Part shown: positions 1-8,665 of the stretch, in pieces | How positions within the stretch are numbered: position 1 is the first letter of the stretch | How the letters are laid out: the number at the start of each line of letters is the position of its first letter | Source of the DNA: UBA6168 sp041752395 | GTDB taxonomy: Bacteria; Bacteroidota; Bacteroidia; Chitinophagales; Saprospiraceae | Assembly: GCA_041752395.1 (NCBI GenBank) | Contig: JBGSWN010000124.1 | Span: 1 to 26,204 of the forward strand | DNA length: 26,204 nucleotides | Direction of reading: 5' to 3' | Translations under genes and position numbers: made by a program | Notes under the pieces: model-generated | Told to the model about the DNA's origin: nothing | What the model saw: the letters and a program-made list of their open reading frames with translations, nothing else | Database searches by the model: none

Positions 1-288
1 GAAATTCGGACAATTCGAAACCAGATGGTAAGGTCAGGGACGTCACCTGGAGCAAATTACAGAGCAGCTTGCCGAGCGAAATCAACGCCTGATTTTATCA
101 ATAAATTGAAAATGGTAGAAGAGGAATTAGATGAAACACAATATTGGTTGGAAATGATTGTAGCACTCTTACCCGAGAAAAGGACCGTAGCGGGCATCCT
201 TTGGAAAGAAGCTGATGAGTTGCTTTCCATAATTGTAGCTGCTATTAAAACCAAAAGAACAGCAACTATTTCATCCCCAAAATCATAA
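1..288 (+). CDS. four helix bundle protein (23S rRNA-intervening-sequence family), 5' end outside window
   Basis: The frame is open from base 1 to the TAA at 286-288, so the gene begins upstream of the window and the ATG at 25 is probably internal. The residues around it (RSGTSPGANYRAACRA, then FINKLKMVEEELDETQYWLEM) match the central signature of the four-helix-bundle family first found in intervening sequences of 23S rRNA genes. Members are about 115-130 aa, so roughly the last 96 residues are present. Their biochemical role is unknown; in Bacteroidota they are usually stand-alone chromosomal genes. No rRNA sequence is seen nearby. A short heptamer repeat lies between this gene and the next. 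The family call is confident, the function is not. Confidence 0.8.
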   Translation, partial: EIRTIRNQMVRSGTSPGANYRAACRAKSTPDFINKLKMVEEELDETQYWLEMIVALLPEKRTVAGILWKEADELLSIIVAAIKTKRTATISSPKS

Positions 289-313
289 GCATTGACGAAT
301 ACCACCGAAACTT

Positions 314-341
314 TCGTAAGTCGTAAATCGTCAATCGTAAT
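314..341 (+). repeat. four tandem degenerate heptamers (TCGTAAA type)
   Basis: The bases read TCGTAAG, TCGTAAA, TCGTCAA, TCGTAAT in direct succession and end 8 bases before the next ATG. Short heptameric runs of this kind are scattered in intergenic DNA of some Bacteroidota. Here it sits where the ribosome binding region of the downstream regulator would be. Confidence 0.7.
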
Positions 342-349
342 TCAAACAC

Positions 350-1627
350 ATGAGTACAACTCAATCCATAAAACAGCGCTTCGGTATCATCGGCACCTCA
401 CCGCTGCTTGATAGAGCCTTGGACACTGCCGCCCGGGTCGCCAATTCCGAACTTACCGTCCTAATTACTGGTGAAAGTGGGGTGGGGAAGGAGAATTTTT
501 CCAAAATCATCCATGCCCTCAGCGCCCGCAAGCACAACCAGTTCATCGCCGTGAACTGCGGCGCCATCCCCGCTGGCACTATCAACTCCGAGCTTTTTGG
601 TCATGAAAAAGGCGCTTTCACCGGAGCGGTGAACGAGCGGAAAGGCTATTTTGAAACGGCGGACAAAGGCACTATCTTTTTGGATGAAATCTCAGAACTG
701 CCACAGGACACCCAGGCATATTTGCTGCGGGTTTTGGAGTCTGGGGAGTTCATTCGGGTTGGTTCCTCCAAAGTGGAAAAGACGGACGTGCGGGTAGTTG
801 CTGCCACCAATGTTGACCTCGAAGAACGGGTGCGGAAAGGCAAGTTTCGGGAAGACCTCTATTACCGCCTCAACACCGTGCCCATCCGCATTCCAGCGCT
901 AAAAGACCGCCGGGAGGACATCAACCTCCTCTTCCGAAAATTTGCGATGGACATGGCCGAGCGCTACCACACCGACCCCGTCCGATTGGATGAACAGGCT
1001 CGGAGCCTGCTTGAAAGTTACCGTTGGCCCGGCAATGTGCGGGAGCTGAAAAATGTTGCGGAGCAAATCAGCGTCCTCTCCGAAAACAAGCTGTTGACTC
1101 CAGAGGATTTGGTACTTTTTGTTCCCAATATTGCGAAGCGGAATCTGCCCGTGCCTGCCGAATTTGGCAACCAAAACAACGAGGGATTTCAAGAGCGGGA
1201 AATACTTTACAAGTTCCTTTTTGAAATGAAAAGTGACTTGAACGACCTGAAAAACCTGGTCTTCGAGCTGGTGCGCCAGAACGACCTGACCATGCCCGAC
1301 ACCAGCACTTACAGGGGTTTGCAGCCACATGCTTTCCCAAATTCTAGCAACCTGCAACGGCGTGATTTTGAAAACCACGATTCCGTTTTTTCTTCCCACA
1401 ACGACGATTCCGAAGACAATTACCGCCCCATCATCCTAGACAAAAAGGACAAGGATTTCCACAAAGCGGAGGTGGTGGAAGCCAGCCTCAACCTGTTCGA
1501 CATGGAGAAAGACCTCATCCTCAAAGCCCTCAAAAAGCACCAAAACCGCCGCAAGGAAGCCGCCACTGACCTTGGTATTTCGGAACGGACGCTTTACCGG
1601 AAAATCAAGGAATACGAGCTGGGGTGA
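350..1627 (+). CDS. sigma-54 interacting transcriptional activator (AAA+ domain plus Fis-type HTH)
   Basis: This 425-aa protein is an enhancer-binding ATPase that would remodel sigma-54 RNA polymerase. Visible motifs are Walker A GESGVGKE (about 41-48), the sigma-54 contact loop GAFTGA (88-93), Walker B GTIFLDE (107-113) and the FREDLYYRLN segment (167-176). The last 35 residues form a Fis-like helix-turn-helix (KKHQNRRKEAATDLGISERTL). There is no N-terminal receiver or GAF domain: the AAA+ module starts almost at once, so control is probably by expression or by partner proteins. Between AAA+ and HTH lies an unusually long linker of about 130 residues, including a likely coiled coil near 285-315. 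The motifs look intact. The regulon cannot be told from the sequence. Confidence 0.93.
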   Translation: MSTTQSIKQRFGIIGTSPLLDRALDTAARVANSELTVLITGESGVGKENFSKIIHALSARKHNQFIAVNCGAIPAGTINSELFGHEKGAFTGAVNERKGYFETADKGTIFLDEISELPQDTQAYLLRVLESGEFIRVGSSKVEKTDVRVVAATNVDLEERVRKGKFREDLYYRLNTVPIRIPALKDRREDINLLFRKFAMDMAERYHTDPVRLDEQARSLLESYRWPGNVRELKNVAEQISVLSENKLLTPEDLVLFVPNIAKRNLPVPAEFGNQNNEGFQEREILYKFLFEMKSDLNDLKNLVFELVRQNDLTMPDTSTYRGLQPHAFPNSSNLQRRDFENHDSVFSSHNDDSEDNYRPIILDKKDKDFHKAEVVEASLNLFDMEKDLILKALKKHQNRRKEAATDLGISERTLYRKIKEYELG

Positions 1628-1633
1628 AAATTA

Positions 1634-1679
1634 GTTGGCAGTTAGACCCCGACCAAGGTCGGGGGCAGTTGGCAGTCAG
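1634..1679. repeat. intergenic palindrome flanked by TTGGCAGT repeats
   Basis: A perfect inverted repeat CCCCGACC-AA-GGTCGGGG lies between two copies of AGTTGGCAGT. It fills the gap between the regulator stop and the ATG at 1707. It resembles the short heptad-type dispersed repeats of Bacteroidota. It could act as a weak transcript end, but no T-tract follows it. Confidence 0.6.
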
Positions 1680-1706
1680 CACCTCTGTTATTTTAAGTTG
1701 TTATTT

Positions 1707-4616
1707 ATGTTCAAAAAAATTGTTGCTGGAATCTTGTTGCTGTGGCCGTTTTTGGCTATTGCTCAAACCCTGCCGACACCCGCTGCCGAGCGGATGCAGG
1801 GCGTCGAAAAGCGCAAGGGGCTGCTCGAAAACTCCCTCGTTTCCAAGGTGCCGTTCAAGTCCATCGGCCCAACGATTCAAAGTGGCCGGGTGGATGACCT
1901 CGAAGTTTCGCCAGAAGACCCCACCCATTTTTACGTGGCGTATGCCTCTGGCGGGCTTTGGAAAACAGAAAATAACGGCCAGTCCTTCGACCCTATTTTC
2001 GATAACGAGGCGGTGATGACCATCGGCGATATTGCCGTGGATTGGAACCCCGACAGTAGTGTCAGGGTGATTTGGGTAGGTACTGGCGAGGTAAATTCTA
2101 GCCGCAGCAGCTACGCCGGGGCGGGCATGTTTCGTAGTGCTGACGGTGGCAAGACTTGGGAACAACGTGGCCTCGAAGAAACCCACCACATCGGTCGGGT
2201 AGTGCTTCACCCAAATGATTCGAATACCCTTTGGGTAGCAGCCCTCGGCCACCTATACTCTCCCAATGCCGAGCGGGGCGTTTTTAAAACAACCGATGCT
2301 GGCGCAACTTGGCGCAAGGTGCTTTTTGTAGATGAAAACAGCGGGGCGGTTGACCTCGTCATTGACCCAAAAGACCCGAACACACTCTACGCCGCCATCT
2401 GGCACCGGGAGCGCCGGGCTTGGAATTTGATGGAAGCAGGCGCTGGTTCTGGCATTTACAAAAGCACGGACGGCGGGGAAACCTGGGCCAAAGTTTCAGC
2501 CGAAGGCAGCGGCTTTCCCGATGGTGAAGGAACGGGGAGAATTGGTTTGGCGATTGGCGTGAAAGACGGCAACCCGCTCGTTTATGCCATCCTTGACAAC
2601 CAAAACCGAAGGCCGAAAAGCGCAGATGGAAAAACGGACGAACTGACGAAAGACGCATTGCGGAGCATGACCAAGGATGCGTTTTTAAAACTGGAAAAAG
2701 ACAAGGTCAAAACCTACCTCAGCAGCAACGATTTTCCCGAAAAGTACACGGTGGACAAGGTTTTTGAAATGGTAAAAAATGGCGAAATCACCCCCCTCGC
2801 CCTTGTTGAATACACCGAGGATGCCAATTCTCAGCTCTTCGATTCGCCCGTGGTCGGGGCAGAAGTATACAGCAGTACCGATGGCGGCAAATCATGGAAA
2901 AAGACGCACGACAGCTACCTCGATGACTTGTTTTACAGCTACGGATATTATTTTGGTCAAATACGGGTCGCTCCGCAAAACGCCGACAGGCTCTATGTTT
3001 TTGGGGTGCCAATCCTGAAATCGGAGGACGGCGGCCAGTCATGGAAGTCCATCGGCGGGGACAATGTGCACGCCGATCACCATGCACTTTGGGTCAATCC
3101 AAAACGCCCCGGTCACCTCGTGCTCGGCAATGACGGCGGCATCAACATCAGCTACGACGATGGCGAGCATTGGGTGAAATGCAACACCCCGGCAGTCGGC
3201 CAATTCTATGCGGTGGCAGTGGACATGGCCAAAAACTACAACGTGTATGGCGGTCTTCAGGACAACGGTGTTTGGACTGGCCCGCACTCCACCACGCCCA
3301 GCGTGGATTGGCACGACAGCGGCAAATATCCCTTCAAGTCTATACTTGGAGGGGACGGAATGCAGGTGGCCATTGACAGCCGGGACAACGAGACGGTGTA
3401 CACCGGCTTTCAGTTTGGCAATTATTTTCGGGTAAACCGCAGCACAGGCGAAAGCGTGGGGATCACGCCAAAGCACGACCTCGGTGAGCGGCCCTTCCGC
3501 TGGAACTGGCAGTCGCCAATCCACCTCAGCCAACACAATCAGGACATTCTGTACATGGGCTCTAACAAGTTGCACCGCTCGATGAACCAAGGCCAAGACT
3601 GGGAAACCATTTCCGGCGACTTGACCAACGGCGGCGTCAAGGGCGATGTACCTTTCGGAACGCTGACCACCATTCACGAAAGCCCGAAGAAGTTTGGCCT
3701 GGTGTACACCGGCTCAGACGATGGGCTGGTGCATGTGACCCGTGATGGCGGCAACACCTGGGCGAATATCACGGCGGGGCTGCCCAATGGTTTTTATGTG
3801 AGCAGGATTCAGGCTTCCTCAGCGGAACTAGGGCGTGTTTATGTTTCCCTCAATGGTTACAGAAATGACAATTTCGAGGCGATGGTTTTTGCTTCTGAAA
3901 ACTATGGGGAAACCTGGCAGCGCCTCGGCACCGATTTGCCGCTGGAACCAGTCAACGTCGTCAAGGAGGACCCAAAGAACCCCAACCTGCTTTACCTCGG
4001 CACCGACCACGGGCTGTACGTCTCCCTTGACCGAGGTCAGCATTTTATGCAAATGAACAATCCCGATAGCCTTGGTGGTTTGCCTGCTGTGTCGGTGCAC
4101 GATTTGGTAGTTCATCCTAGAGAAAATGAGTTGTTGATTGGCACACATGGCCGCTCTTTGTACCTTGCAGACGTGAGTGATGTGCAGGCTTTGGTGGATA
4201 GTGTTTTAGAAAAAAGCTTGTATTCATTTGACGTTCCGAAAATTAAATTTCGGAGCAATTGGGGCAATATTCGGAACAGTTGGAGTGAAAAATCCCCTGA
4301 ACCTGACGTACATTTGAGCGTTTTCACGAAGACAAATGGCAAGCTGAAAATAACCGTTCAAAGTGGCGACTTGAAACTCAAAACTTGGGAAACGGCGGTG
4401 ACTCACGGACTTAATTACCCGGAGTATCACGGCGAAATTTCGGAGACCGCAGTCACTGTTTTTGCGAAGCAGTTAAACGAAAAAAGTAAAAAAGAGGAAA
4501 AGCAGATAGCGATGGAAAAGGCGAAAAATGGCAAGTATTACCTCCCAAAAGGCAGCTATAAAATCGTGTATGAGAAGGACGGAAAAAAAGTAGAAACCAA
4601 GTTTTTGATAGAATAA
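1707..4616 (+). CDS. secreted BNR-repeat / VPS10-sortilin-like beta-propeller protein
   Basis: This protein of about 969 aa has an N-terminal signal peptide (MFKKIVAGILLLWPFLAIAQ). At least eight BNR or Asp-box motifs run through it, among them SADGGKTW, TTDAGATW, STDGGETW, STDGGKSW, SEDGGQSW, TRDGGNTW and SENYGETW. This is the signature of multi-bladed propellers of the sialidase/sortilin type, often annotated as 'glycosyl hydrolase' in Bacteroidota; no glycosidase catalytic set can be assigned, so enzymatic activity is uncertain. The start at 1707 is chosen because a signal peptide follows at once; the in-frame ATG at 1635 would add 24 residues read through the intergenic repeat. The C-terminus is lysine-rich and does not look like a T9SS tail. 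Likely periplasmic or surface located. Confidence 0.88.
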   Translation: MFKKIVAGILLLWPFLAIAQTLPTPAAERMQGVEKRKGLLENSLVSKVPFKSIGPTIQSGRVDDLEVSPEDPTHFYVAYASGGLWKTENNGQSFDPIFDNEAVMTIGDIAVDWNPDSSVRVIWVGTGEVNSSRSSYAGAGMFRSADGGKTWEQRGLEETHHIGRVVLHPNDSNTLWVAALGHLYSPNAERGVFKTTDAGATWRKVLFVDENSGAVDLVIDPKDPNTLYAAIWHRERRAWNLMEAGAGSGIYKSTDGGETWAKVSAEGSGFPDGEGTGRIGLAIGVKDGNPLVYAILDNQNRRPKSADGKTDELTKDALRSMTKDAFLKLEKDKVKTYLSSNDFPEKYTVDKVFEMVKNGEITPLALVEYTEDANSQLFDSPVVGAEVYSSTDGGKSWKKTHDSYLDDLFYSYGYYFGQIRVAPQNADRLYVFGVPILKSEDGGQSWKSIGGDNVHADHHALWVNPKRPGHLVLGNDGGINISYDDGEHWVKCNTPAVGQFYAVAVDMAKNYNVYGGLQDNGVWTGPHSTTPSVDWHDSGKYPFKSILGGDGMQVAIDSRDNETVYTGFQFGNYFRVNRSTGESVGITPKHDLGERPFRWNWQSPIHLSQHNQDILYMGSNKLHRSMNQGQDWETISGDLTNGGVKGDVPFGTLTTIHESPKKFGLVYTGSDDGLVHVTRDGGNTWANITAGLPNGFYVSRIQASSAELGRVYVSLNGYRNDNFEAMVFASENYGETWQRLGTDLPLEPVNVVKEDPKNPNLLYLGTDHGLYVSLDRGQHFMQMNNPDSLGGLPAVSVHDLVVHPRENELLIGTHGRSLYLADVSDVQALVDSVLEKSLYSFDVPKIKFRSNWGNIRNSWSEKSPEPDVHLSVFTKTNGKLKITVQSGDLKLKTWETAVTHGLNYPEYHGEISETAVTVFAKQLNEKSKKEEKQIAMEKAKNGKYYLPKGSYKIVYEKDGKKVETKFLIE

Positions 4617-4649
4617 CCGTCTGCGAATTATAAATATGATGCATTACCT

Positions 4650-4708
4650 AGGCTGGTAAGTAGTTTTTAAAACATTGGATTTCAGTATTTTATGATAAAA
4701 TCCAGCCT
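4650..4708 (+). promoter_or_regulatory. leader with two mutually exclusive stem pairings before the NYN gene
   Basis: AGGCTGG (4650-4656) is complementary to CCAGCCT (4702-4708), and TGGATTT (4676-4682) is complementary to AAATCCA (4698-4704). The two 3' partners share CCA, so only one pairing can form at a time. The ATG follows 14 bases after the last stem, through an A-rich stretch. No TAnnTTTG promoter box was found here. Confidence 0.35.
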
Positions 4709-4722
4709 AAAAAAAAACAAGT

Positions 4723-5814
4723 ATGGCGAAAGTGATGGTATTCATTGATGGTACCTGGTTATACTCTAACCTGCGTACCCTTGGCGAAGATTTTCAAGTG
4801 GATTATGGTAAGCTGCCTCATGTGGTCGGCAACCAAATTGCGAAAAAACTGGGTGATAGAAGTGTGGACATCGTTCGCATTTTCATGTTCGGCTCCAACG
4901 CCACCAATTTCTTGGATGCAGATAAAGAAATGGTGAAACGCCGCCGAATCTTTTACGATGTCTTGCGGGAGGAGTACAACTACGAAGTCGAAGTTTACCT
5001 CGTGGACTATCGGGGCCGCCGCCTCAAGCGCAAAGACCGACACCCTGACGACGATTTTTCACCAGAAGAAAAATGTGTGGATATTGCTCTTGCCTCTTCC
5101 ATGCTTTATTTTGCGGCATTGCCATTGGCTTACGACATTGCCATCGTCATCGGTGGTGACCGGGACTATGTGCCTGTGCTCCAAAAAGTGCGGCTTTTGG
5201 GCAAACGGACGGCCATCGCCAGTATCCACGGCGCATGTTCATTCGAGCTTTCCGAGGGCAAAAACCTAAAGGGCGTGCGTGACTTCGACGTCATCTGGCT
5301 CAATGACCTGTTGGATGAAATTCGGATGAGCAATGAGGTACGGGATGTGATGTGCAAAGCACCATTTCACACGGGAGTAAACCCCGTGCAAACCGATGAA
5401 TTTGTTCGAAAAAACAGGGCTTTTTACTGCAAAGAATGCCGTGAGAAACTGTGGAATCAGCAAGGCGAATTTGTAGTCGAAGATGAAGATGATTACGAAT
5501 CTAGTGCAGAAGCTGGCCAAATGATTCGTACAAAATCCACAGAATCAAGTGTTTATCCACAGGTGGGTGGCATCCGCATGGGCGATAGTTTTACCGGAAC
5601 CGTGAAGCGGCTCATGGAGTTTTGCGGCTTTATCGGCACCACGGCTGGCGACTTTTACTTCGGCATGGACGATTGTGTGGGAGGGACAGAATTTTCAAAA
5701 GTCAAACCTGGAGACAGGGTCGAGTTCATTGTTTCAAAAATGCCAAGACCAGAATTCCGGGGCCGTGATGGCAACGGAAATGCGGAAGAAGTTTCACTGG
5801 TGCCGGTCAATTGA
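4723..5814 (+). CDS. NYN-domain (LabA/DUF88-type) putative RNase with cold-shock-like C-terminal domain
   Basis: This 363-aa cytoplasmic protein begins with an NYN/PIN-like fold: VFIDGTWLY (Asp9), KCVDIALASSML (Asp120) and IGGDRDYVPVLQK (Asp146, Asp148). These are the positions where metal-binding acidic residues lie in NYN nucleases. After an acidic linker near 250-262 and a lone CxxC (Cys236, Cys239), residues about 290-361 (GTVKRLMEFCGFIGTT, VKPGDRVEFIV) resemble a cold-shock/OB RNA-binding domain. An RNA-cleaving or RNA-handling role is inferred. The tail lacks the aromatic-rich RNP motifs of CspA, so the domain call is moderate. The M43 protease gene starts 16 bases downstream, so the two may be co-transcribed. 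Confidence 0.85.
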   Translation: MAKVMVFIDGTWLYSNLRTLGEDFQVDYGKLPHVVGNQIAKKLGDRSVDIVRIFMFGSNATNFLDADKEMVKRRRIFYDVLREEYNYEVEVYLVDYRGRRLKRKDRHPDDDFSPEEKCVDIALASSMLYFAALPLAYDIAIVIGGDRDYVPVLQKVRLLGKRTAIASIHGACSFELSEGKNLKGVRDFDVIWLNDLLDEIRMSNEVRDVMCKAPFHTGVNPVQTDEFVRKNRAFYCKECREKLWNQQGEFVVEDEDDYESSAEAGQMIRTKSTESSVYPQVGGIRMGDSFTGTVKRLMEFCGFIGTTAGDFYFGMDDCVGGTEFSKVKPGDRVEFIVSKMPRPEFRGRDGNGNAEEVSLVPVN

Positions 5815-5830
5815 AACACAATAATTATAG

Positions 5831-7033
5831 ATGAAAGCTCGCTCAGCCACCTTCTTTTGCTTGGTTTTTTGCTTCGCAAATGCCTTTTGTCAAACAACAC
5901 AACGTTGTGCGGCATTGCATTTTTTAGCTGAAAATTCAGATTTGTTGGCCACCAAACAAATCAAAGAAGCAAGGGTAGATGAGCGGATGGTGGTGAATAT
6001 TCCAGTTGTGATTCACGTGGTTTGGAGCAAGGCGGAGGAGAATATTTCCGATGCCCAGATACAATCACAACTGGACGTTTTGAACCAAGATTTCAGTGCT
6101 GGAAATTCGCAGGTAAGCACCGTGCCAGTCATTTTCCAAGCATTAATTGCAGATGTCGGCTTTCATTTTTGCCTCGCTTCCAAAGACCCGAACGGGAATT
6201 CCAGCACAGGCATCGTCAGAACGCAAACCAATAATTCCATTGGAATTGGAGGCACGCCAGCCTTGCATCATACCAGTCAAGGCGGCAGTGATGCTTGGGA
6301 TACCGGGAAGTACCTGAATATTTGGGTGGCGAAGTTCGCCGGCAATTTGGGTGGGGTAGGCTCCTTCCCAGGAGAAGGGCCTGCCGATGAACAGGGGGTT
6401 GAAATCAATTACAAGCAGTTTGGCACAATCGGCACCGCCACAAGTTCGCCCTACAACCTCGGACGAACCTGCACCCACGAAATTGGCCATTTCTTCAACC
6501 TTGACCATGTTTGGGGACCCAATGCCAACAGCTGCTGCAACGAAGACGATGGGGTGCTGGACACGCCAGTTTCTTGCGAAGATTACTTGGGTGAATGCCC
6601 CTCTGGCACTACGTTTTCCTGTACCGCCCCCGATATGTGGATGAATTTCATGAACTACACCGACGATGCCTGCATGGCCATGTTCTCCAAAGGTCAAAAG
6701 CAGCGGATGTACGATGCGCTGAACAATTTTAGACCGGGGTTATTGGATTCAAATGGCTGTCAATCTGTGGCGACGACGGAGGAAATTCAGACGCTTGAAT
6801 TGAGAATACTTGGAAACCCAGTGCAATGGCAATTGGACTTCGAAATTAAAACTACAAAGGTTGGCGAATGGAAAGTTGAGCTTTTGAATGCGCTCGGTCA
6901 GCCTGTTTTTTGCGGAGTAAAAATGCCAAACACCCTTGCCAGGCTCGATGTCCAAAGTTTTTCACGGGGTCTTTATTTTTTGGTTGCTTCGCAAAACGAG
7001 ACCCGAACTGTGCAGCGGGTGCTGCTTTTTTAA
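5831..7033 (+). CDS. secreted M43-family (pappalysin/ulilysin-like) zinc metalloprotease with T9SS C-terminal domain
   Basis: The 400-aa protein has a signal peptide (to about residue 20, ending AFCQ). The metzincin zinc site HEIGHFFNLDH is at 216-226, followed by a cysteine-rich segment (CCNEDDGVLDTP) and the Met-turn region NFMNYTDD at about 272-279. That order matches M43 cytophagalysin/ulilysin-type endopeptidases. The last 80 or so residues (LRILGNPVQWQL ... ELLNALGQPVF ... SFSRGLYFLVA) form a type A T9SS sorting domain, so export across the outer membrane and surface or extracellular action are expected. It lies 16 bases after the NYN gene and ends 2 bases from the convergent M28 peptidase gene. 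All zinc ligands are present. Confidence 0.93.
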   Translation: MKARSATFFCLVFCFANAFCQTTQRCAALHFLAENSDLLATKQIKEARVDERMVVNIPVVIHVVWSKAEENISDAQIQSQLDVLNQDFSAGNSQVSTVPVIFQALIADVGFHFCLASKDPNGNSSTGIVRTQTNNSIGIGGTPALHHTSQGGSDAWDTGKYLNIWVAKFAGNLGGVGSFPGEGPADEQGVEINYKQFGTIGTATSSPYNLGRTCTHEIGHFFNLDHVWGPNANSCCNEDDGVLDTPVSCEDYLGECPSGTTFSCTAPDMWMNFMNYTDDACMAMFSKGQKQRMYDALNNFRPGLLDSNGCQSVATTEEIQTLELRILGNPVQWQLDFEIKTTKVGEWKVELLNALGQPVFCGVKMPNTLARLDVQSFSRGLYFLVASQNETRTVQRVLLF

Positions 7034-7035
7034 AG

Positions 7036-8508
7036 CTATTTAGCGTAAGCTTTCCCCTCGCCAGTCCACTCAATCTTTCCATTTTTATCAGCAATCATCC
7101 TTGCCGCCAGCGTGTAGGCTTGGCAAAATTTCAGCACGTAGTCGTAGTCCAACGTGTCAGCATTGTCGGCTGCTTGGTGGTAGTATTTGAAAATCTCATC
7201 GCCCATTTCCGTAATGCCGGGTGCAAAATCCACCGCTGGAATGCCATGTTTTGCGAAGGAGATATTGTCGGAACGCTCGTACAAATTTTGGTCAGGCGCC
7301 GGGTCGCCGAGCATGGTCAGCCCGAATTGTTTGCCAGCCTCTTTCATCTCCATATCTGTATTGGTGAAGCCCATTCCGATTACATTGAAATGCTTGGTAC
7401 TGTTGTATCCGGCGCCATCCGTGTTGAGGTTGAAGGCCATGTTCTTTAAGGGTAAAAACGGGTGGTCGGCATACCACTGGCTTCCCAACATGCCCATTTC
7501 CTCTGCCGTGCAGGCGAGAATCAGCACAGAACGTTTTGGTGGATTCGCAGCGAGTTCTTTGGCCGCCGCCATCAGTGCTACCACGCCGATGCCGTTGTCC
7601 CGGGCCCCATTGAAGATGCTGTCTTGTGGTGTGAAGGCACCGCCGCCTTGCTTGCCCATACCCACGTGGTCGTAGTGTGCACTGAGCAAGATGTACTCCG
7701 ATTTAAGTGTTTTATCGGTTCCCTCAATGACACCTATTATGTTGTTCGCAAACAATTCTTGGGAATCTCCTGCCTCAATTTTTAGGTGCGCAGTGGGGTG
7801 TTCTTGGCCTTTTACCAAAGACAAAATGCCAGGATTTTGCTCCTGCACCCAACCATATACGATACTTCCGCTGGTATCGTACGAGGAAACTTCCATGCGT
7901 TCTTTTCCAAAATAGCCTTGTACAAACGGCCACGGCAAGGCCATTCTGTATGCCTCCAACAAGGCCACTGCTCCATGTCCAGCAGCGATTTGCTGCTTTT
8001 TTTGCATTGCATTGAAAACGTCCGAAGGGCTGTTCCCATCAGGTGTACCCGTGATGGTGAGCACTATTTTTCCTTTTACATCGAGGTTTTTGTAATCATC
8101 AACGCCCATGGCTTCATCCACCCAGCCATAACCAGCGAATACAATTTCGGTATTGATGTCAATTTGTTTGTCCTTGATAATCATCAATTTATCACCAGAA
8201 TTAAAGGTGGTGGATGCGATAGTAAGGGTCGCCGACTTCGGTGGTTTTGTATTGATGAATGGTACTTTTTGAATGAAATCCGTTCTGCTTGGAGCGGGTT
8301 TCACTCCATAACTTTCTAGTGCTTTCACGATAAAATCGGCTGCCATTTGCTCGCCAACGGAGCCAGTGCGCCGCCCGCCCAGTTCATCGGAGGCGATGTA
8401 TTTCAGGTTAGTCTCGACTTCGTTTTTCGTGAAATTGAATTGGGTTTGCTGGGCGAAAATAGGCAAATAGAGTAGTGCAAGAAAGCCAAATGCGGCGTAG
8501 AATTTCAT
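7036..8508 (-). CDS. secreted M28-family zinc aminopeptidase with PA-domain insertion
   Basis: This protein of about 490 aa has a signal peptide (MKFYAAFGFLALLYLPIFAQ). Metal-ligand motifs are in M28 order: SAHYDHVG, NGARDNGIG, CTAEEMGMLGS, LNTDGAG and a C-terminal YYHQAADNADTLDYD. The region between about 125 and 250 fits a protease-associated domain inserted before the catalytic core. The start at 8508 is chosen over the ATG at 8616 because the signal peptide begins there and a TACTTTTG -7 box lies just upstream at 8539-8546, which would put the transcript start inside the longer form. The gene converges on the M43 protease with only two bases between stop codons. Likely periplasmic peptide degradation. 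Confidence 0.92.
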   Translation of the reverse strand: MKFYAAFGFLALLYLPIFAQQTQFNFTKNEVETNLKYIASDELGGRRTGSVGEQMAADFIVKALESYGVKPAPSRTDFIQKVPFINTKPPKSATLTIASTTFNSGDKLMIIKDKQIDINTEIVFAGYGWVDEAMGVDDYKNLDVKGKIVLTITGTPDGNSPSDVFNAMQKKQQIAAGHGAVALLEAYRMALPWPFVQGYFGKERMEVSSYDTSGSIVYGWVQEQNPGILSLVKGQEHPTAHLKIEAGDSQELFANNIIGVIEGTDKTLKSEYILLSAHYDHVGMGKQGGGAFTPQDSIFNGARDNGIGVVALMAAAKELAANPPKRSVLILACTAEEMGMLGSQWYADHPFLPLKNMAFNLNTDGAGYNSTKHFNVIGMGFTNTDMEMKEAGKQFGLTMLGDPAPDQNLYERSDNISFAKHGIPAVDFAPGITEMGDEIFKYYHQAADNADTLDYDYVLKFCQAYTLAARMIADKNGKIEWTGEGKAYAK

Positions 8509-8538
8509 AAAAGGAATTTGATTTGAAGCAATTTTTGG

Positions 8539-8546
8539 CAAAAGTA
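8539..8546 (-). promoter_or_regulatory. -7 promoter box TACTTTTG for the M28 peptidase gene
   Basis: On the minus strand the bases read TACTTTTG, an exact match to the Bacteroidota TAnnTTTG element. The expected start of transcription is about 24 bases before the ATG at 8508. The -33 region is poor. Confidence 0.5.
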
Positions 8547-8601
8547 GGATAAACGCAAATTGAAGCAGGGTGTTCGGCGTGCCAATTCCATTAAGACTAT
8601 G

Positions 8602-8636
8602 TTTGCAAATGCCCAAAACAAACTTTGCTATCTTTG
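8602..8636 (+). promoter_or_regulatory. Bacteroidota-type promoter for the FKBP gene
   Basis: TTTG (8602-8605) and TATCTTTG (8629-8636) match the -33 and -7 elements with a 23-base spacer, at the long end of the usual range. The -7 box is exact and lies 29 bases before the ATG. Confidence 0.65.
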
Positions 8637-8665
8637 CCCCCTAATTAATCACAAAAATTTTAACG

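Noticed and set aside
899..1399. 166-codon minus-strand open frame in the sigma-54 activator
   Set aside because: Antisense to conserved AAA+ sequence, no recognisable product.
3039..3677. 212-codon minus-strand open frame inside the BNR protein gene
   Set aside because: It is antisense to a strongly supported gene, shows no known motif and has no promoter or start context.
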